DNA of 64,000 nt from Chrysoporthe austroafricana (Eukaryota > Ascomycota > Sordariomycetes > Diaporthales > Cryphonectriaceae). The DNA is taken from assembly GCA_001051155.2 (NCBI GenBank), contig JYIP02000002.1:5251315-5315314 (forward strand), written 5' to 3'. The notes under the pieces were generated by a model that searched no databases, was not told the origin of the DNA, and worked only from the letters and a program-made list of their open reading frames with translations. Below are positions 36,023-46,255 of the stretch, one piece after another. A program made the translations under genes and the position numbers. How positions within the stretch are numbered: the first letter of the stretch is position 1; each line of letters begins with the position of its first letter.

Positions 36023-36728
36023 CAGGCCACGCGGTGGTGGCTGAGATACTGTTCTGCGTCCATTGCCCTTACTTAGCGATGTTACGACGTTGAATATTAG
36101 GCAACACGTTTCGGAAAACCCGGTCGTTCCGGCTCCGAATGAAACCACGGTATGAAGCGTCACTACTACTCTAAATATTATGTTTGTACCTGGGTATCTG
36201 GCCGAGATGTCATTTGATTAGCTGCTATAGTGATTCTGAGAACATTCCAGGGCGATCTAGACAGCATATTCAATCGTTTGTGGTAGCAAAGAACTTTTAT
36301 TTGGCACAAGGGACGCCCACCAATTCCGCATGGTTATCCCACGACGTGCCACAGCTATCTACATGCTTTGGGGTACTCAGGTGCTTTCCCTTACAACGGA
36401 TGGCTTTCCTATTGATCCGAGACGTGTGGCAAAAACTCATCGAGATTGTCTTTCTTCCAGTTAAAAGTGCTGTACCGAATGTGGAGCATCATTGCAATGC
36501 AGGTCGAAGTCAAGCTCCTCAAGACACCATGACTCATCTGTATCCTAACAGTTTCTCTTAAGTCTTTAGCTCTGTTAGCAGTCTTGAAGTCGGTACAAGG
36601 AATGCTAAGAGAAAGACGCAAAAGGGTACTTGGCTCACATGCTTGCTGTTGAACATTTATCCCATAAGATCAGCCATGGCTGACTGAGCAACAGTCAGTG
36701 CTTTCGATAGTATGATCTTCATGTGTGA

Positions 36729-36834
36729 GACCTCCCACTCTGGGGATTATTTCAGCAATTGCATGCTTCAGGACCTCCCGCTCCGGGCATAGCATCGATA
36801 GCAGGCTCGAGGACCTCCCCCTCCGGGTATAGCA
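36729..36834. repeat. Three phased ACCTCCC-n-CTCCGGG repeats
   Basis: gacctccc starts at 36729, 36772 and 36812. Copies two and three share 23 bases with two mismatches (gacctcccgctccgggcata versus gacctccccctccgggtata); copy one is weaker (cactctgggg). Spacings of 43 and 40 bases are about four helical turns, so the copies face the same side of the DNA. Each contains a CGG triplet, the half-site read by Zn2Cys6 factors. They lie about 380-490 bases upstream of the MFS start. Confidence 0.7.
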
Positions 36835-37215
36835 GCAGTGGGCGTCAGCTGAGGGGGCCAGACATGCAATGTGTAGCACGTCACTATCCGAGCAAGGCTA
36901 CAGCCTTCTGTTGTGATTTGCGTGACGTGGAGCACAGAAGATAGCGATGTTTCTCATTGGCAGGACTGTTACCTGACACTGATTAATCACATTTTCGGAA
37001 ACGGCTGGGATCAGCAATAGCACGTTGCTGGCATTTCGGCGGCGTAAGCATCCCTTAGCTTTGAGCAAATTCCACCCGAGAGACTGATCTGCCCTAGAAC
37101 TAATGTTACGACCCTGCTTGAATATTCATCTTGTATGGTCTTAGCGAATGGCGCTTCACGGCAGGTTTCATGTTCTCTAAAAACATGCATCAAACTTTGC
37201 TTGTAGGCCCAAGAT

Positions 37216-39156
37216 ATGGCAGACACAGAGCTCCGACCAGTGTTGTCTTTCAAATCCAGCTTTGATCCATCAATTTGGCCTGGGAATTTCAATCTAGCTG
37301 TGGGGGACGTTACCATTTCGCTCCCATCAACCAAACATGGCGATCATAGAATAGGAGACAACAATGGCCATGCTGATACTGACGGGATACTGGATAATGG
37401 TCCGGATTTCAGGCCTACAGAGTCTCCGCAATGGGTGACTGGGAACAAACTACGCACTCTTGGGGCGGCTTGTCTACTGGCAAATTTGATGATGGCCATC
37501 GACGGAAGCATTCTGGGTGAGCTTCAAATCTCGTGAACGGACCTCAGAGGCAGTACCATTGACTGACACGACTTGCTCAGCCTCCGCGATACCTCGCATC
37601 ACTTCCGACTTTGGTTCGATTGACTACATAGGATGGTATGGAAGCGTATACCTCTTGACGGAGATGGCACTTCAGCCTCTGTTCGGCCGCGTGTACAAGT
37701 ACTTTGAACGGAAGGCAACATATATAAACAGCCTCGTCGTCTTCGAAGTCGGCTCTATCCTTTGTGCGGCAGCTCCGAACTCGACGGGATTGATACTTGG
37801 TCGAGCTGTCGCAGGCGCTGGTGCCGCAGGCATATTGATGGGTAGTATCACAATCTTTGGTCAGGCGATCCCTTTGCGACAGCGATCGTTAGGATTGTCC
37901 TTGCTAGAGGGTGTCACCTCTCTTGCTGGAATGCTCGGGAGTACCCTGGGCGGTGTTATCACGGACTCTTCGTTAACCTGGAGATTTTGTTTTTGGATCA
38001 ATCTTCGTAAGTTTTGCTAATACGACCGGCATGTGTATTATTACTAATGGATTATCACCTCCAGCACTGGGGTTCGTTGCAGCTATCATGATGCTCATCG
38101 TCTTGGACCGACAAAAACCAGAAGAGTCCTCGTTACCGTTCGTGCAGAAGCTCCGTGGCCTTGACATTCAAGGGTCTCTGCTCTTAGCTTCAAGCCTGGT
38201 GTGTCTTTTTCTGGCTTTGGAATGGGGAGGTGTAAGCGAGCCCTGGTCGAGCCCATCGGTTTGGGGCTGTCTACTCGGTTTTGTGTTACTCGCCGTTGGA
38301 TTTTGTGGCTTTCAATGGTACAGAAGAGACAAGTAAGTTTCGGGCTATCTCTACATAATTTTCTATCTTTTCCCTTCGCACTGACACCCCGTACAGTGCA
38401 GTCATTCCGCTCCGTATATTTAAGCAGCGTACGGTGGCTCTATGCTGCATCTTCTCCCTCATGTATGGGTTCGCCATATTCACAGACTTCTATATGCTAC
38501 CTATCTGGTTCCAAGGAGTGGTGGGTACCTCTGCCGCCATCTCCGGGGTCAACTGCCTCGCGTTCTCGCTCTCGAGCGTGATATCCACCCTTTTCACCGG
38601 CTTTGTAACGACAACTCTTGGTTACCCCGTTCCTTTCATGTGGGCTGGCAGTGCTCTGTATGCTATTGGTAGTGGGCTGTTGTACATGCTGACACCCATC
38701 ACCACACCTGCTCAGTATCTCGGATACCAGATCGTGGCAGGAATTGGTATGGGGCTAGCGGTTCAGATCACTTTTGTTGCTGTGCAAATTGTCATGCCGG
38801 TGGACGATATGCCAATAGCATGTGGCATGGAGGTTTTCTTCAAGCAACTGGGTGGGACGATAGGGATCAACGTCGCTCAGAATCTCTTCGTAGCAAGATT
38901 GACGGATGGGCTAAAGACGGTGGCTCCCGAACTCGCCTCACAAGGCATTAATGTGCGAGCTGGGATTGCGAACTTGGCAGACATAGCGAAGAGCCTGCCA
39001 CCGGAAAAAAGGATGGCTTTTAAGGATGTTGTTAATGGCGCGGTCATGAGGGCGTTCCTGCTCCCCATGATTGTTGCAGCAGTCGCAGCCTTGGCGAGCT
39101 GGAGCATGGAATGGCTTCACATCAAAGACGACAGACCGAAGTCTTCAAAGGGTTAA
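37216..39156 (+). CDS. MFS drug/toxin efflux transporter (DHA2-like, 14-TM type)
   Basis: Four exons, 37216-37516, 37581-38006, 38065-38332 and 38397-39156, give 584 residues; all splice phases fit. About 80 hydrophilic residues come first, then TM1 (LRTLGAACLLANLMMAIDGS). The DHA2 signature follows: IGWYGSVYLLTEMALQPLFG, the motif-A region GRVYKYFERKATY and the antiporter motif-C region GMLGSTLGGVITD. Late helices include MMFEVFFKQ-type loop sequence and a short Lys-rich tail. It belongs to the family of self-resistance and export pumps found beside fungal PKS genes, using the proton gradient at the plasma membrane. Divergent promoter sharing with the PKS argues for co-regulation. Confidence 0.93.
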
Positions 39157-40302
39157 GAATATTCCTAGGATCATATGAGACCCTCTCGGAAAGATTCTCA
39201 CTGTTTGTATCTGGTTCGGTATGTATTTATTTTGGCCGTTGTAGCAATATGGATGATGTACAGTACCGTAGCACAAATCAAAATGGCAGTACGTGCTACT
39301 GATCTTGCCGTTGTGTAACCTACGACTGTCTTTTGCATGCTTAGCTCACTAGGTTGCGCACGCCTTGAAGCTGATAGTGCACTAGAATGGTAAAAACGGG
39401 AGGATTAGTAGAGAGGGCTACATGCAATTTTGCTTAATAATGTATATATAAGTCTCGATCTCCATGACTGTATTTCGTTACATACATGCGAGATGTGAAG
39501 TCATGTACACATTTTGAGATGCTGTTTTTACATGAGACTGATTAAGCATTCGCCCAATAAAGCGCTGTTGCATGCAGGAAGCGCGTCATCTTGCAGCAAT
39601 CGGAGATATGTCTGGGGCTAAAACCTCCTAATGGTATCTTCTACCCGACTGTGCCGATGTGCCCAACAGCTGTGCCAAGATGTCAAGGGCTCCAAAACCG
39701 ACGATGGCCCTACATACCAATGCAGATCACGCGAATAAGCAACTGACATGCTGCGCTAATGCCTACAAAACTCGCCGACTAATTAGACACGAACGGAAAT
39801 GCTTTTCACCAGGCGCGCCAGTGTGATAGCTCTCTGATCAGACGCTAACGGACCGACTCACAAGCCACCCCCTAGCCCATGCTGGCAGGTGGCAGGTCAC
39901 CAGTGGCCGGACACACGTTCAGCTACCTCACAAAGCAGGGCATCTGAAAACAGCCAGGATCCTCGCGAGTGTCATCTGTAGTGAGACACTCGGACACTCG
40001 GCTTGTCTGGAGCTTACTACGAAATGTTGGAAACCAAAGGGGGATCGCCAACCGCCGTCACTCGTGGGGCTTCCCTTTTTCCATGCCTCTTCTCCCTGAA
40101 GGCAGCGCAGCCTGGCAACAAGATCGTGACGGCTTCAAACGGTTTCCATGAGTGACCGAGCCCTCTACTTTCTTGCCACACTGTTGATGAGTACACGACC
40201 CGAGTCTCGCATACCGATTAACCTCTGCACTCCCGCCTCTTCATCTCTAACGAAGGCGACCTCCTCAGTAACCCGCCCGCACATCGACTACCCACCCTGA
40301 CA
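39157..40302. other. Intergenic region
   Basis: About 1.1 kb between two genes on the plus strand. It holds the MFS 3' flank and the RTA1 promoter. No gene or strong repeat seen. Confidence 0.55.
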
Positions 40303-41446
40303 ATGGCCATTACATTTCCGTGCACACTCGATATATGCCCCCTCTCTTACGGATACCTCCACTACCGCGCCAGCATACCGGGCAACGCTTTCATGCTCGC
40401 AGCTTTTGCCGTACTCATCCCACCAGCCTTGTACTTGGGCATCAAATATAAGACGAAGCTTTATACCGGCCTGTTCGTAACAGCTCTCGTCGGTGAGATC
40501 ATCGGCTATGTCGGCAGAATCTTGCTGAACGGCGATCCGTTCTCAAAAAACAACTTTTTGATATACCTGATCTGTCTGACACTGGCGCCGGTGCTAATGT
40601 CAGCGGCGGTATACTTAACTCTAGCGAGGATTGTGGTTGTGTACGGACAGAACATCAGCCTGATCAGACCACGATCATACACGTTGATATTTAGTGGATT
40701 CGATCTTGCTGCACTTATCGTTCAAGCTGTGGGAGGTTCTTTCGCGGCTGAGAGTAACGTAATGAGCAGGGTACGTAAACTGCCCTTGCGTACTCTTTAT
40801 CATCCTCGACTTCTTCTCCTTGTAGTGAATCAAGTTTCAGCTAACCCAGAAAGATTTGGTACGGAACACACATCCTCGTCGCAGGTCTCTCCATACAAGT
40901 GGCAAGTGGTCTGGCGTTCGTCGCCTTGAGCGCTGATTTCGCATGGCGAGTGAAGAAAATGAAGGATCAGCGAAGCACCAAGCATGAGAAACTCTACCGC
41001 TCGACCAGGTTCAAATTGTTTATTTGCAGTCAGTGCCTTTCTCCCCGCAACGCAGATAGATGGCCCGAACCCCAGGGAAAACGTCTCTCCCGGTTTCTTT
41101 TCACAGTGCTGATGGGAGCTTTGTCTCGACAGGCCTTGCTTTGACAACGTTGCTTATTCTGATTCGAACCTGCTACCGATGCGCAGAATTGTCCGGGGGC
41201 TTTCTAGGACACCTTGCCCAGGACCAAGTTGCCTTCATGGTCCTCGACGGGGCAATGATCCTGTCGGCCAGCATTCTGCTCACCATTGAAAATCCAGCAT
41301 GGGTTTTTGGGAAAGCATGGCCTGAGACGTCGTACTCATGGGGCTTCAAGAGTTACAACAAGCGGTCCGACATGATCGCGCTTGGATCGTTACCCGGGAA
41401 TACGTCTGAGCAGTCTGCGGGCGACAAGCCACCGGGTCGGCCTTGA
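40303..41446 (+). CDS. RTA1-family seven-TM lipid-translocating-exporter-like protein
   Basis: Three exons, 40303-40770, 40854-41028 and 41133-41446, give 318 residues. Frames join cleanly; the second donor is GTCAGT. The N-terminal YGYLHYRASIPGNAFMLAAF pattern, followed by seven hydrophobic segments and the FRCAEL-like loop (CYRCAELSGG) late in the protein, identifies the RTA1 domain. Yeast RTA1 relatives confer resistance to 7-aminocholesterol and move lipid-like molecules. Its place between the MFS pump and the epoxide hydrolase suggests a part in tolerance or membrane handling of the polyketide product, which is inferred. The C-terminal 40 residues are hydrophilic. Confidence 0.88.
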
Positions 41447-42117
41447 TTGGGTTGCGTGGTCATAGATGTTCCCCTTGGGTATTGAGGTCAATATACATGA
41501 ACCGATAGCCTTGTTGCCTCCCTGCATATAGAGTTGCTCAACGCCCACTGCGTCGTCAATTTGGAGGGGCTTCCGGTGTTCGCATCGTCTGGCGGAGGCA
41601 GTGCAGCTCTGGGCCACTGTCGCAGACTGAATCGTACTTCTCGGATGACTTGCCAAGCCTCACGCTTACCATGCGGTGCCGACGGCGCCCTTTCGAGTTG
41701 ACAAACAATGAACATGTCAGGCCGGTCGTCGACGCCGTGGTGCAGCGTTACTGTGAAAAGCGGGGAAGACAAGCTGGGCGTTTGTACTGGATCTGGCTGC
41801 GCCCTCTGGATGACGAAATGCAGATCATTTCCTAGTCTCGCCTGCTTGAATGCATTCGAGTCTACACGCTGCTCTATAGTAGTCACGAGAAAGGGCAAAG
41901 AGAACACGGACAGCATTTGTCATTGGCGCTTGCTCATCAGACGTCAACTTTCCATTCTCAAATCCGATGAGCTCCTGCTTGCGGCTCGGGAGATTATAAG
42001 AGACCGTCGAGTGAGACACACGGTTCGAGAGGGGATAGTAGCTGTGCCGCATTATCGAGAACGACCTCGTCATCAACATCATCTAAGACATATTGACACG
42101 CTTAGAAACTGAATTGC
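41447..42117. other. Intergenic region / epoxide hydrolase promoter
   Basis: These 671 bases precede the epoxide hydrolase. Open frames on both strands have no recognisable features. Confidence 0.55.
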
Positions 42118-43362
42118 ATGGCCGGTCATAGCAAGATGGCTTCCGTCGACCACTTCAAAATATGTGTACCAGACGCAGACATCCAGAAGCTTAAGGAGAA
42201 GCTCTCACTCGCAGCATTTCCGCAGGATGTCGATTTTTCCGACAGCTGGGACTATGGCGCGCCACTTAAGGATATCAAACGGCTCGCCAGCTACTGGCAG
42301 GAAGGATTTGACTGGCGCTTAGCCGAAGCTAAGCTGAATGCTGAGCTTCCACAATTTACGACGACCGTTACCGTAGGTGGCTTCGGGGACATCAAGGTCC
42401 ATTTCGTGCATCAGCGCTCCGACCGGCCAGGCAGCATCCCACTTCTATTCTGCCACGGGTGGCCAGGAAGCTTCCTCGAGGTGATCAAGATTCTGCCGCT
42501 CCTAACCAAGCCCCCGAGTGCAGACCAGCCATCCTTCCACGTCGTCGCGCCGTCGTTGCCCAACTTCGGGTTTTCGGTTGAGGTCACGAAGCCAGGCTTC
42601 GGACCTCCCCAGTATGCGGAGGTCTGCCACAAGCTGATGGTCCACCTCGGCTACGACCAGTACGTGACGCAGGGCGGCGACTGGGGCTACATCATCACCC
42701 GCCTGATGGGCGTCCAGTACGCCCCGCACGTCCTCGCGTCCCACCTCAACTTCGTCCGCGTCACCGCGCCGCCGAGATTCTTGAAAGCGCCAGCCCAGTA
42801 CCTAAAGCACGCGGTCCTGCCCTACAGCCGGGCCGAGAAGGAAGGCATCGCACGGACGCGGTGGTTCATGAAGCAGGGGTTTGGGTACAACCTCGAGCAG
42901 TCGACGCGCCCTCACACTCTCGGATTCGCACTGGCCGACTCGCCCATGGCGCTGCTGGCATGGGTCTACGAGAAGCTTCATGACTGGACTGACGAGTACC
43001 CCTGGACGGATGACGAGGTGTTGACGTGGATCAGCATCTATGCCTTCAGCACGGCGGGTGCGGACGCGAGCGTGCGGATTTATTACGAGAACATGAGGAT
43101 AGACGCTCTCCTCACGGGCAGCCAATATGTTCCCCACGTCCCCCTTGGGTTGAGTTATTTCCCACGGGATCTGGTGGTGCCCCCGAGCACATGGGGCCGC
43201 ACGCTGGGACCAGTAGTTTTCGAGAAGCGGCATGAAGATGGGGGCCATTTTGCTGCCTACGAGAAGCCTGACAAATTGGCTGATGACTTGAGGACGATGT
43301 TTGGCAAGGGCGGTGGCGCGGGCAGTGTGATGAGGAAATTCAAAACCCCGGCAAGGATGTGA
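42118..43362 (+). CDS. Microsomal/juvenile-hormone-type epoxide hydrolase
   Basis: A single exon of 414 residues. The N-terminal EHN domain (about 10-115, with FPQDVDFSDSWDYGAPL and YWQEGFDWR) is followed by an alpha/beta-hydrolase core. Seen are the oxyanion-hole motif CHGWPGSFLE, the nucleophile Asp188 in GGDWG, and the catalytic His377 in GGHFAAYE. The family adds water to epoxides through a covalent Asp ester to make vicinal diols. No N-terminal membrane anchor is present, so the enzyme is probably soluble. Near the PKS it would open an epoxide made by an oxygenase; the P450 at 61.8-63.5 kb is a candidate partner, but that link is speculative. An ATG at 42136 is an alternative start. Confidence 0.92.
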   Translation: MAGHSKMASVDHFKICVPDADIQKLKEKLSLAAFPQDVDFSDSWDYGAPLKDIKRLASYWQEGFDWRLAEAKLNAELPQFTTTVTVGGFGDIKVHFVHQRSDRPGSIPLLFCHGWPGSFLEVIKILPLLTKPPSADQPSFHVVAPSLPNFGFSVEVTKPGFGPPQYAEVCHKLMVHLGYDQYVTQGGDWGYIITRLMGVQYAPHVLASHLNFVRVTAPPRFLKAPAQYLKHAVLPYSRAEKEGIARTRWFMKQGFGYNLEQSTRPHTLGFALADSPMALLAWVYEKLHDWTDEYPWTDDEVLTWISIYAFSTAGADASVRIYYENMRIDALLTGSQYVPHVPLGLSYFPRDLVVPPSTWGRTLGPVVFEKRHEDGGHFAAYEKPDKLADDLRTMFGKGGGAGSVMRKFKTPARM

Positions 43363-43634
43363 GGTTTCATTACATATAGTTTCAGTGTCGGGAGACGTGC
43401 CATATCTTATGAATCCCCTTCATGTGCTTTTAAGTGCAGCGGTCTTTTGAGTCTCAGAGCGTCGCAGAAGGGGAGTCGTCTGTGCAGCGGCCAAGTGCAT
43501 TTGTAGTAGCAATGGAAACCTAGTCTAATTAGGGAGCACGATCAATAGCAGAATATAACATACCAAACACTATCTTGGTATGAGACTTGATGCCGAATGA
43601 GCAGCCGTCGTCTGCGAATGCGCGAGCATCATGT

Positions 43635-44219
43635 CTACTTCTTTAAAATAACAGTTTCCTCCAAAACGGTCCCGTCTTGCAAAACGATCTTCTCAGCCCC
43701 AGCTGTGACAAACAAAATTCGACAAGAACTACCAGTGCGATTGACCCATTTGTGATTCGTCCCCTGCTGAATGATGAATTCCCCGGCCTGGATGGTCTTT
43801 TCCTCGCCACTGTCGAGCTCGCAGACAATCTCGCCGCTCAGCACCACGGCGTAGTCGATGCTGAGGGTCCGGTGCATAGGGACCGAGTAGTTGCCTGGTA
43901 TCTCGGTCATACAGAACACCACTCCGCCCTGCGCGCATCGCGGGATCGTCTTTCCGAGCCCGTCGACATTGGCGGGGTCGCAGTTGTTGACTGGGAGAGA
44001 CGACCTGGCGTCGAAGGCGAAGAACGCGGTGGCTAGCGGCCCGAGGGGCCGGAAGGGCTGGACGGCTTGGTCTGCGACGAAGACGGAGAGGCCGTCTGCG
44101 TTGTGGGCGGTGCGGACGAGACGCGGGTTGTTGCCGGAGACGGCGCCCTGTGTGGCAGTGTTAGGGCCGCTGGAGGTGGGATCTTGGGAGGGAGTAGAGG
44201 AGGAGGAGGGGCCGTGCAT
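43635..44219 (-). CDS. Small cupin-domain protein
   Basis: The conserved part (about residues 45-194) is a cupin barrel of the type found in small fungal proteins, with FDARSSLPVNN, VPMHRTLSIDYAVVLSGEI and GEFIIQQGTNHKWVN. The first metal motif is altered (His-Arg-Thr instead of HxH, Tyr where Glu is expected) while the second keeps His and Asn, so a metal-dependent reaction is uncertain. I used the ATG at 44219, giving 194 residues. The frame stays open upstream to ATGs at 44396 and 44579, adding Ser/Gly-rich and hydrophobic sequence that looks unlike the family. It converges on the epoxide hydrolase. Homologues occur in secondary-metabolite clusters, often of unknown function. Confidence 0.78.
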   Translation of the reverse strand: MHGPSSSSTPSQDPTSSGPNTATQGAVSGNNPRLVRTAHNADGLSVFVADQAVQPFRPLGPLATAFFAFDARSSLPVNNCDPANVDGLGKTIPRCAQGGVVFCMTEIPGNYSVPMHRTLSIDYAVVLSGEIVCELDSGEEKTIQAGEFIIQQGTNHKWVNRTGSSCRILFVTAGAEKIVLQDGTVLEETVILKK

Positions 44220-46255
44220 TGTGGCAGGAGTATTATAGACGCTGAAAATGGTGTCTGGCTTAACTATGCCAATGGGAGAGGAGTGACGGAGGAGATGGTT
44301 CCAGTCGTTCTGGGACGAGTGAGGGTTAGGTGGGTTATTTCTTGAGCTGCTGCCGCCTGCTTGGCCGGAACCTGATGGTGATGGTCGACCAGACATCTCG
44401 GAAAGGGAGGGAGGACCGTATGCTTTATATGTTCTTTTCTTACAGAGGAGCTGCGCTGATGCAAATGGGAATGCGAAGGCGAATGCTAATGCCAGTGTCA
44501 GTTGCCAGGGTATTCTGCTGTGCTTTGGACCACACCTCGCAGAACCTCCTCCATCCGGAAAGTGCACGATGCCCTCCATTTATAATGATCTCGCGCCGCG
44601 AACCTTCGACGATGCCTCTGAGAACCACTGACGACAGGCGCGGGGGCCCAGTCCGCCTTGCAACTCCCATGGGAGCGCCGCCGCGAGGTAAGCCGGGGCT
44701 CGGTCCTTGTCGTTCCCACGTCCCGTCGTGTGTTTTGTTGCGCTGTTTCACGAGGTGGGGACATAGATCTACCGTGCGCGTCGCGATACCATGGCAGCTT
44801 CACCGTCCAGGCCACCCTGTAAGGCTGAGACTGCCGGGAAGCAAGGCTTACTGTGCTGTGGCCACCCAAGCAAGGCACTCTGCCTTCGGCGAGTGACCTA
44901 GTCGGATCCGCTGATTACTTACAGCGCGCGGGCAGGGATGCTCGCATACGCTACCGCACTGAGATAGGCGAGGTCGCATCCCTCGCGCGGGCGGGCCGCT
45001 CTTTTCTCGGCCGACTCGTAAACCTCGCACCCGCACCGAGCTCGGTCTTTTGGCGTCGCCGCCGCCGAGTCAGGCGGCGCATTTCCGCTCGCGCGCCACA
45101 TGGCGCTTATGTCAGGCATCTATAGCGGTTCGTGTTTTGACCCTTCACCTTTGCGCCTGGTAGCAACTATTACCTAGGCGTCCAGAGAGCCCAAGGTCTC
45201 CCGTGACATGATTCTTATCACGAGCTTCGTTTCAAAGCGTGGGCTACTTTCGGATGTGGCTGCGTCGAATGGGTGGATGGGTACTTATTCGTCTGCAATG
45301 AACGTGCTTCAAGCCTGCCAACCATTCCCTCGAGGTCCCGTGGTCAATGCAGTCTCATGACTTTCATATTCGTATCTATTTGCATCGGCCACAACAACTG
45401 CAAGGGAGTACATAGGTCACCACGAAGTGAACGGGAGAGCCTCGGACCTCGTAGCTATACAGAAACGTTCAGCCCCCAATTAAGCGCACCGAGGGCTCTC
45501 ACAGCACTTCGTCCTCCTACCGCCACAGCTCCCTGAGCACAGAAGAGGCGATGTCCGAAGCTGGATCTGATGAGCGGGAACTGTCGCCCCCTTTCCCAAT
45601 CTCAGACAAAGGGAGAAGAAGCAAAAGTGAGCACATTTTTTGGAGGGATCATAAAAGTTTCAGATATCGCATATGATAAGATGAATCTGGCCCCCCGTCG
45701 AGACTGATATTACAGGATGAGGCTTGGTATACTTCTCTTCATTGGTTACTTAACGGGCCCGGTGGCTAAAAAGACATCTCTTACTTATCTCTATATCGAT
45801 TGAAGCTCGCCGGTATGTCCTTGATAGAGCGCTCCCCTCGTAGTTCCCTAGATCGTCGCAAAATCTGCGGCCAACTATGTAGATTTCCTGGCCTCAACTG
45901 GATGGGGCCAAGTATTAGAGTATACGATGCCTAGACAGACAAAAAATCTCGTCCTTTGTTTATTGCATAAGGATCCTGTTCTGGGATAATTCGAGTCCCT
46001 TCATTTCTGCTGACCTGTCCTTGTGAGCCTTACTAGTTGCGTCATTCATCCTGAAGGAAAATGGTGACTGCCTATACGAGGTCAAAGGCAAACATCTGTG
46101 GTGGTCGTGAGTGAACTAAACCCAGAATAATATTCACCATTTCGTAAGCGGCATGCTAGTGTTTTCAGGTTCCCGAGAAAATTTGAGAAACTCCCCTCAT
46201 GCCGAGCCGGCCCCCAAAGCTGACGGCGTGACAGGCAGCAGAGCACGTCAGATGT
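44220..46255. other. 2-kb intergenic region
   Basis: Between the cupin start and the regulator stop. The part nearest the cupin (44220-44579) is an open extension of its frame. The rest shows no supported gene. GC-rich frames around 44330-45125 on both strands were judged to be chance. Confidence 0.5.

Larger units (their letters stand above)
35274..37215. promoter_or_regulatory. 1.9-kb bidirectional promoter between PKS and MFS genes
   Basis: The PKS (minus) and MFS exporter (plus) start at opposite ends of this gene-free stretch, so it should drive both. It is AT-richer than the exons and contains two sets of tandem direct repeats with a period near 41 bases (35953-36022 and 36729-36834). 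No open frame in it is convincing. A cluster-specific Zn2Cys6 factor, such as the one encoded at 46.3-49.3 kb, would be expected to act here; that is inferred. Confidence 0.7.
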
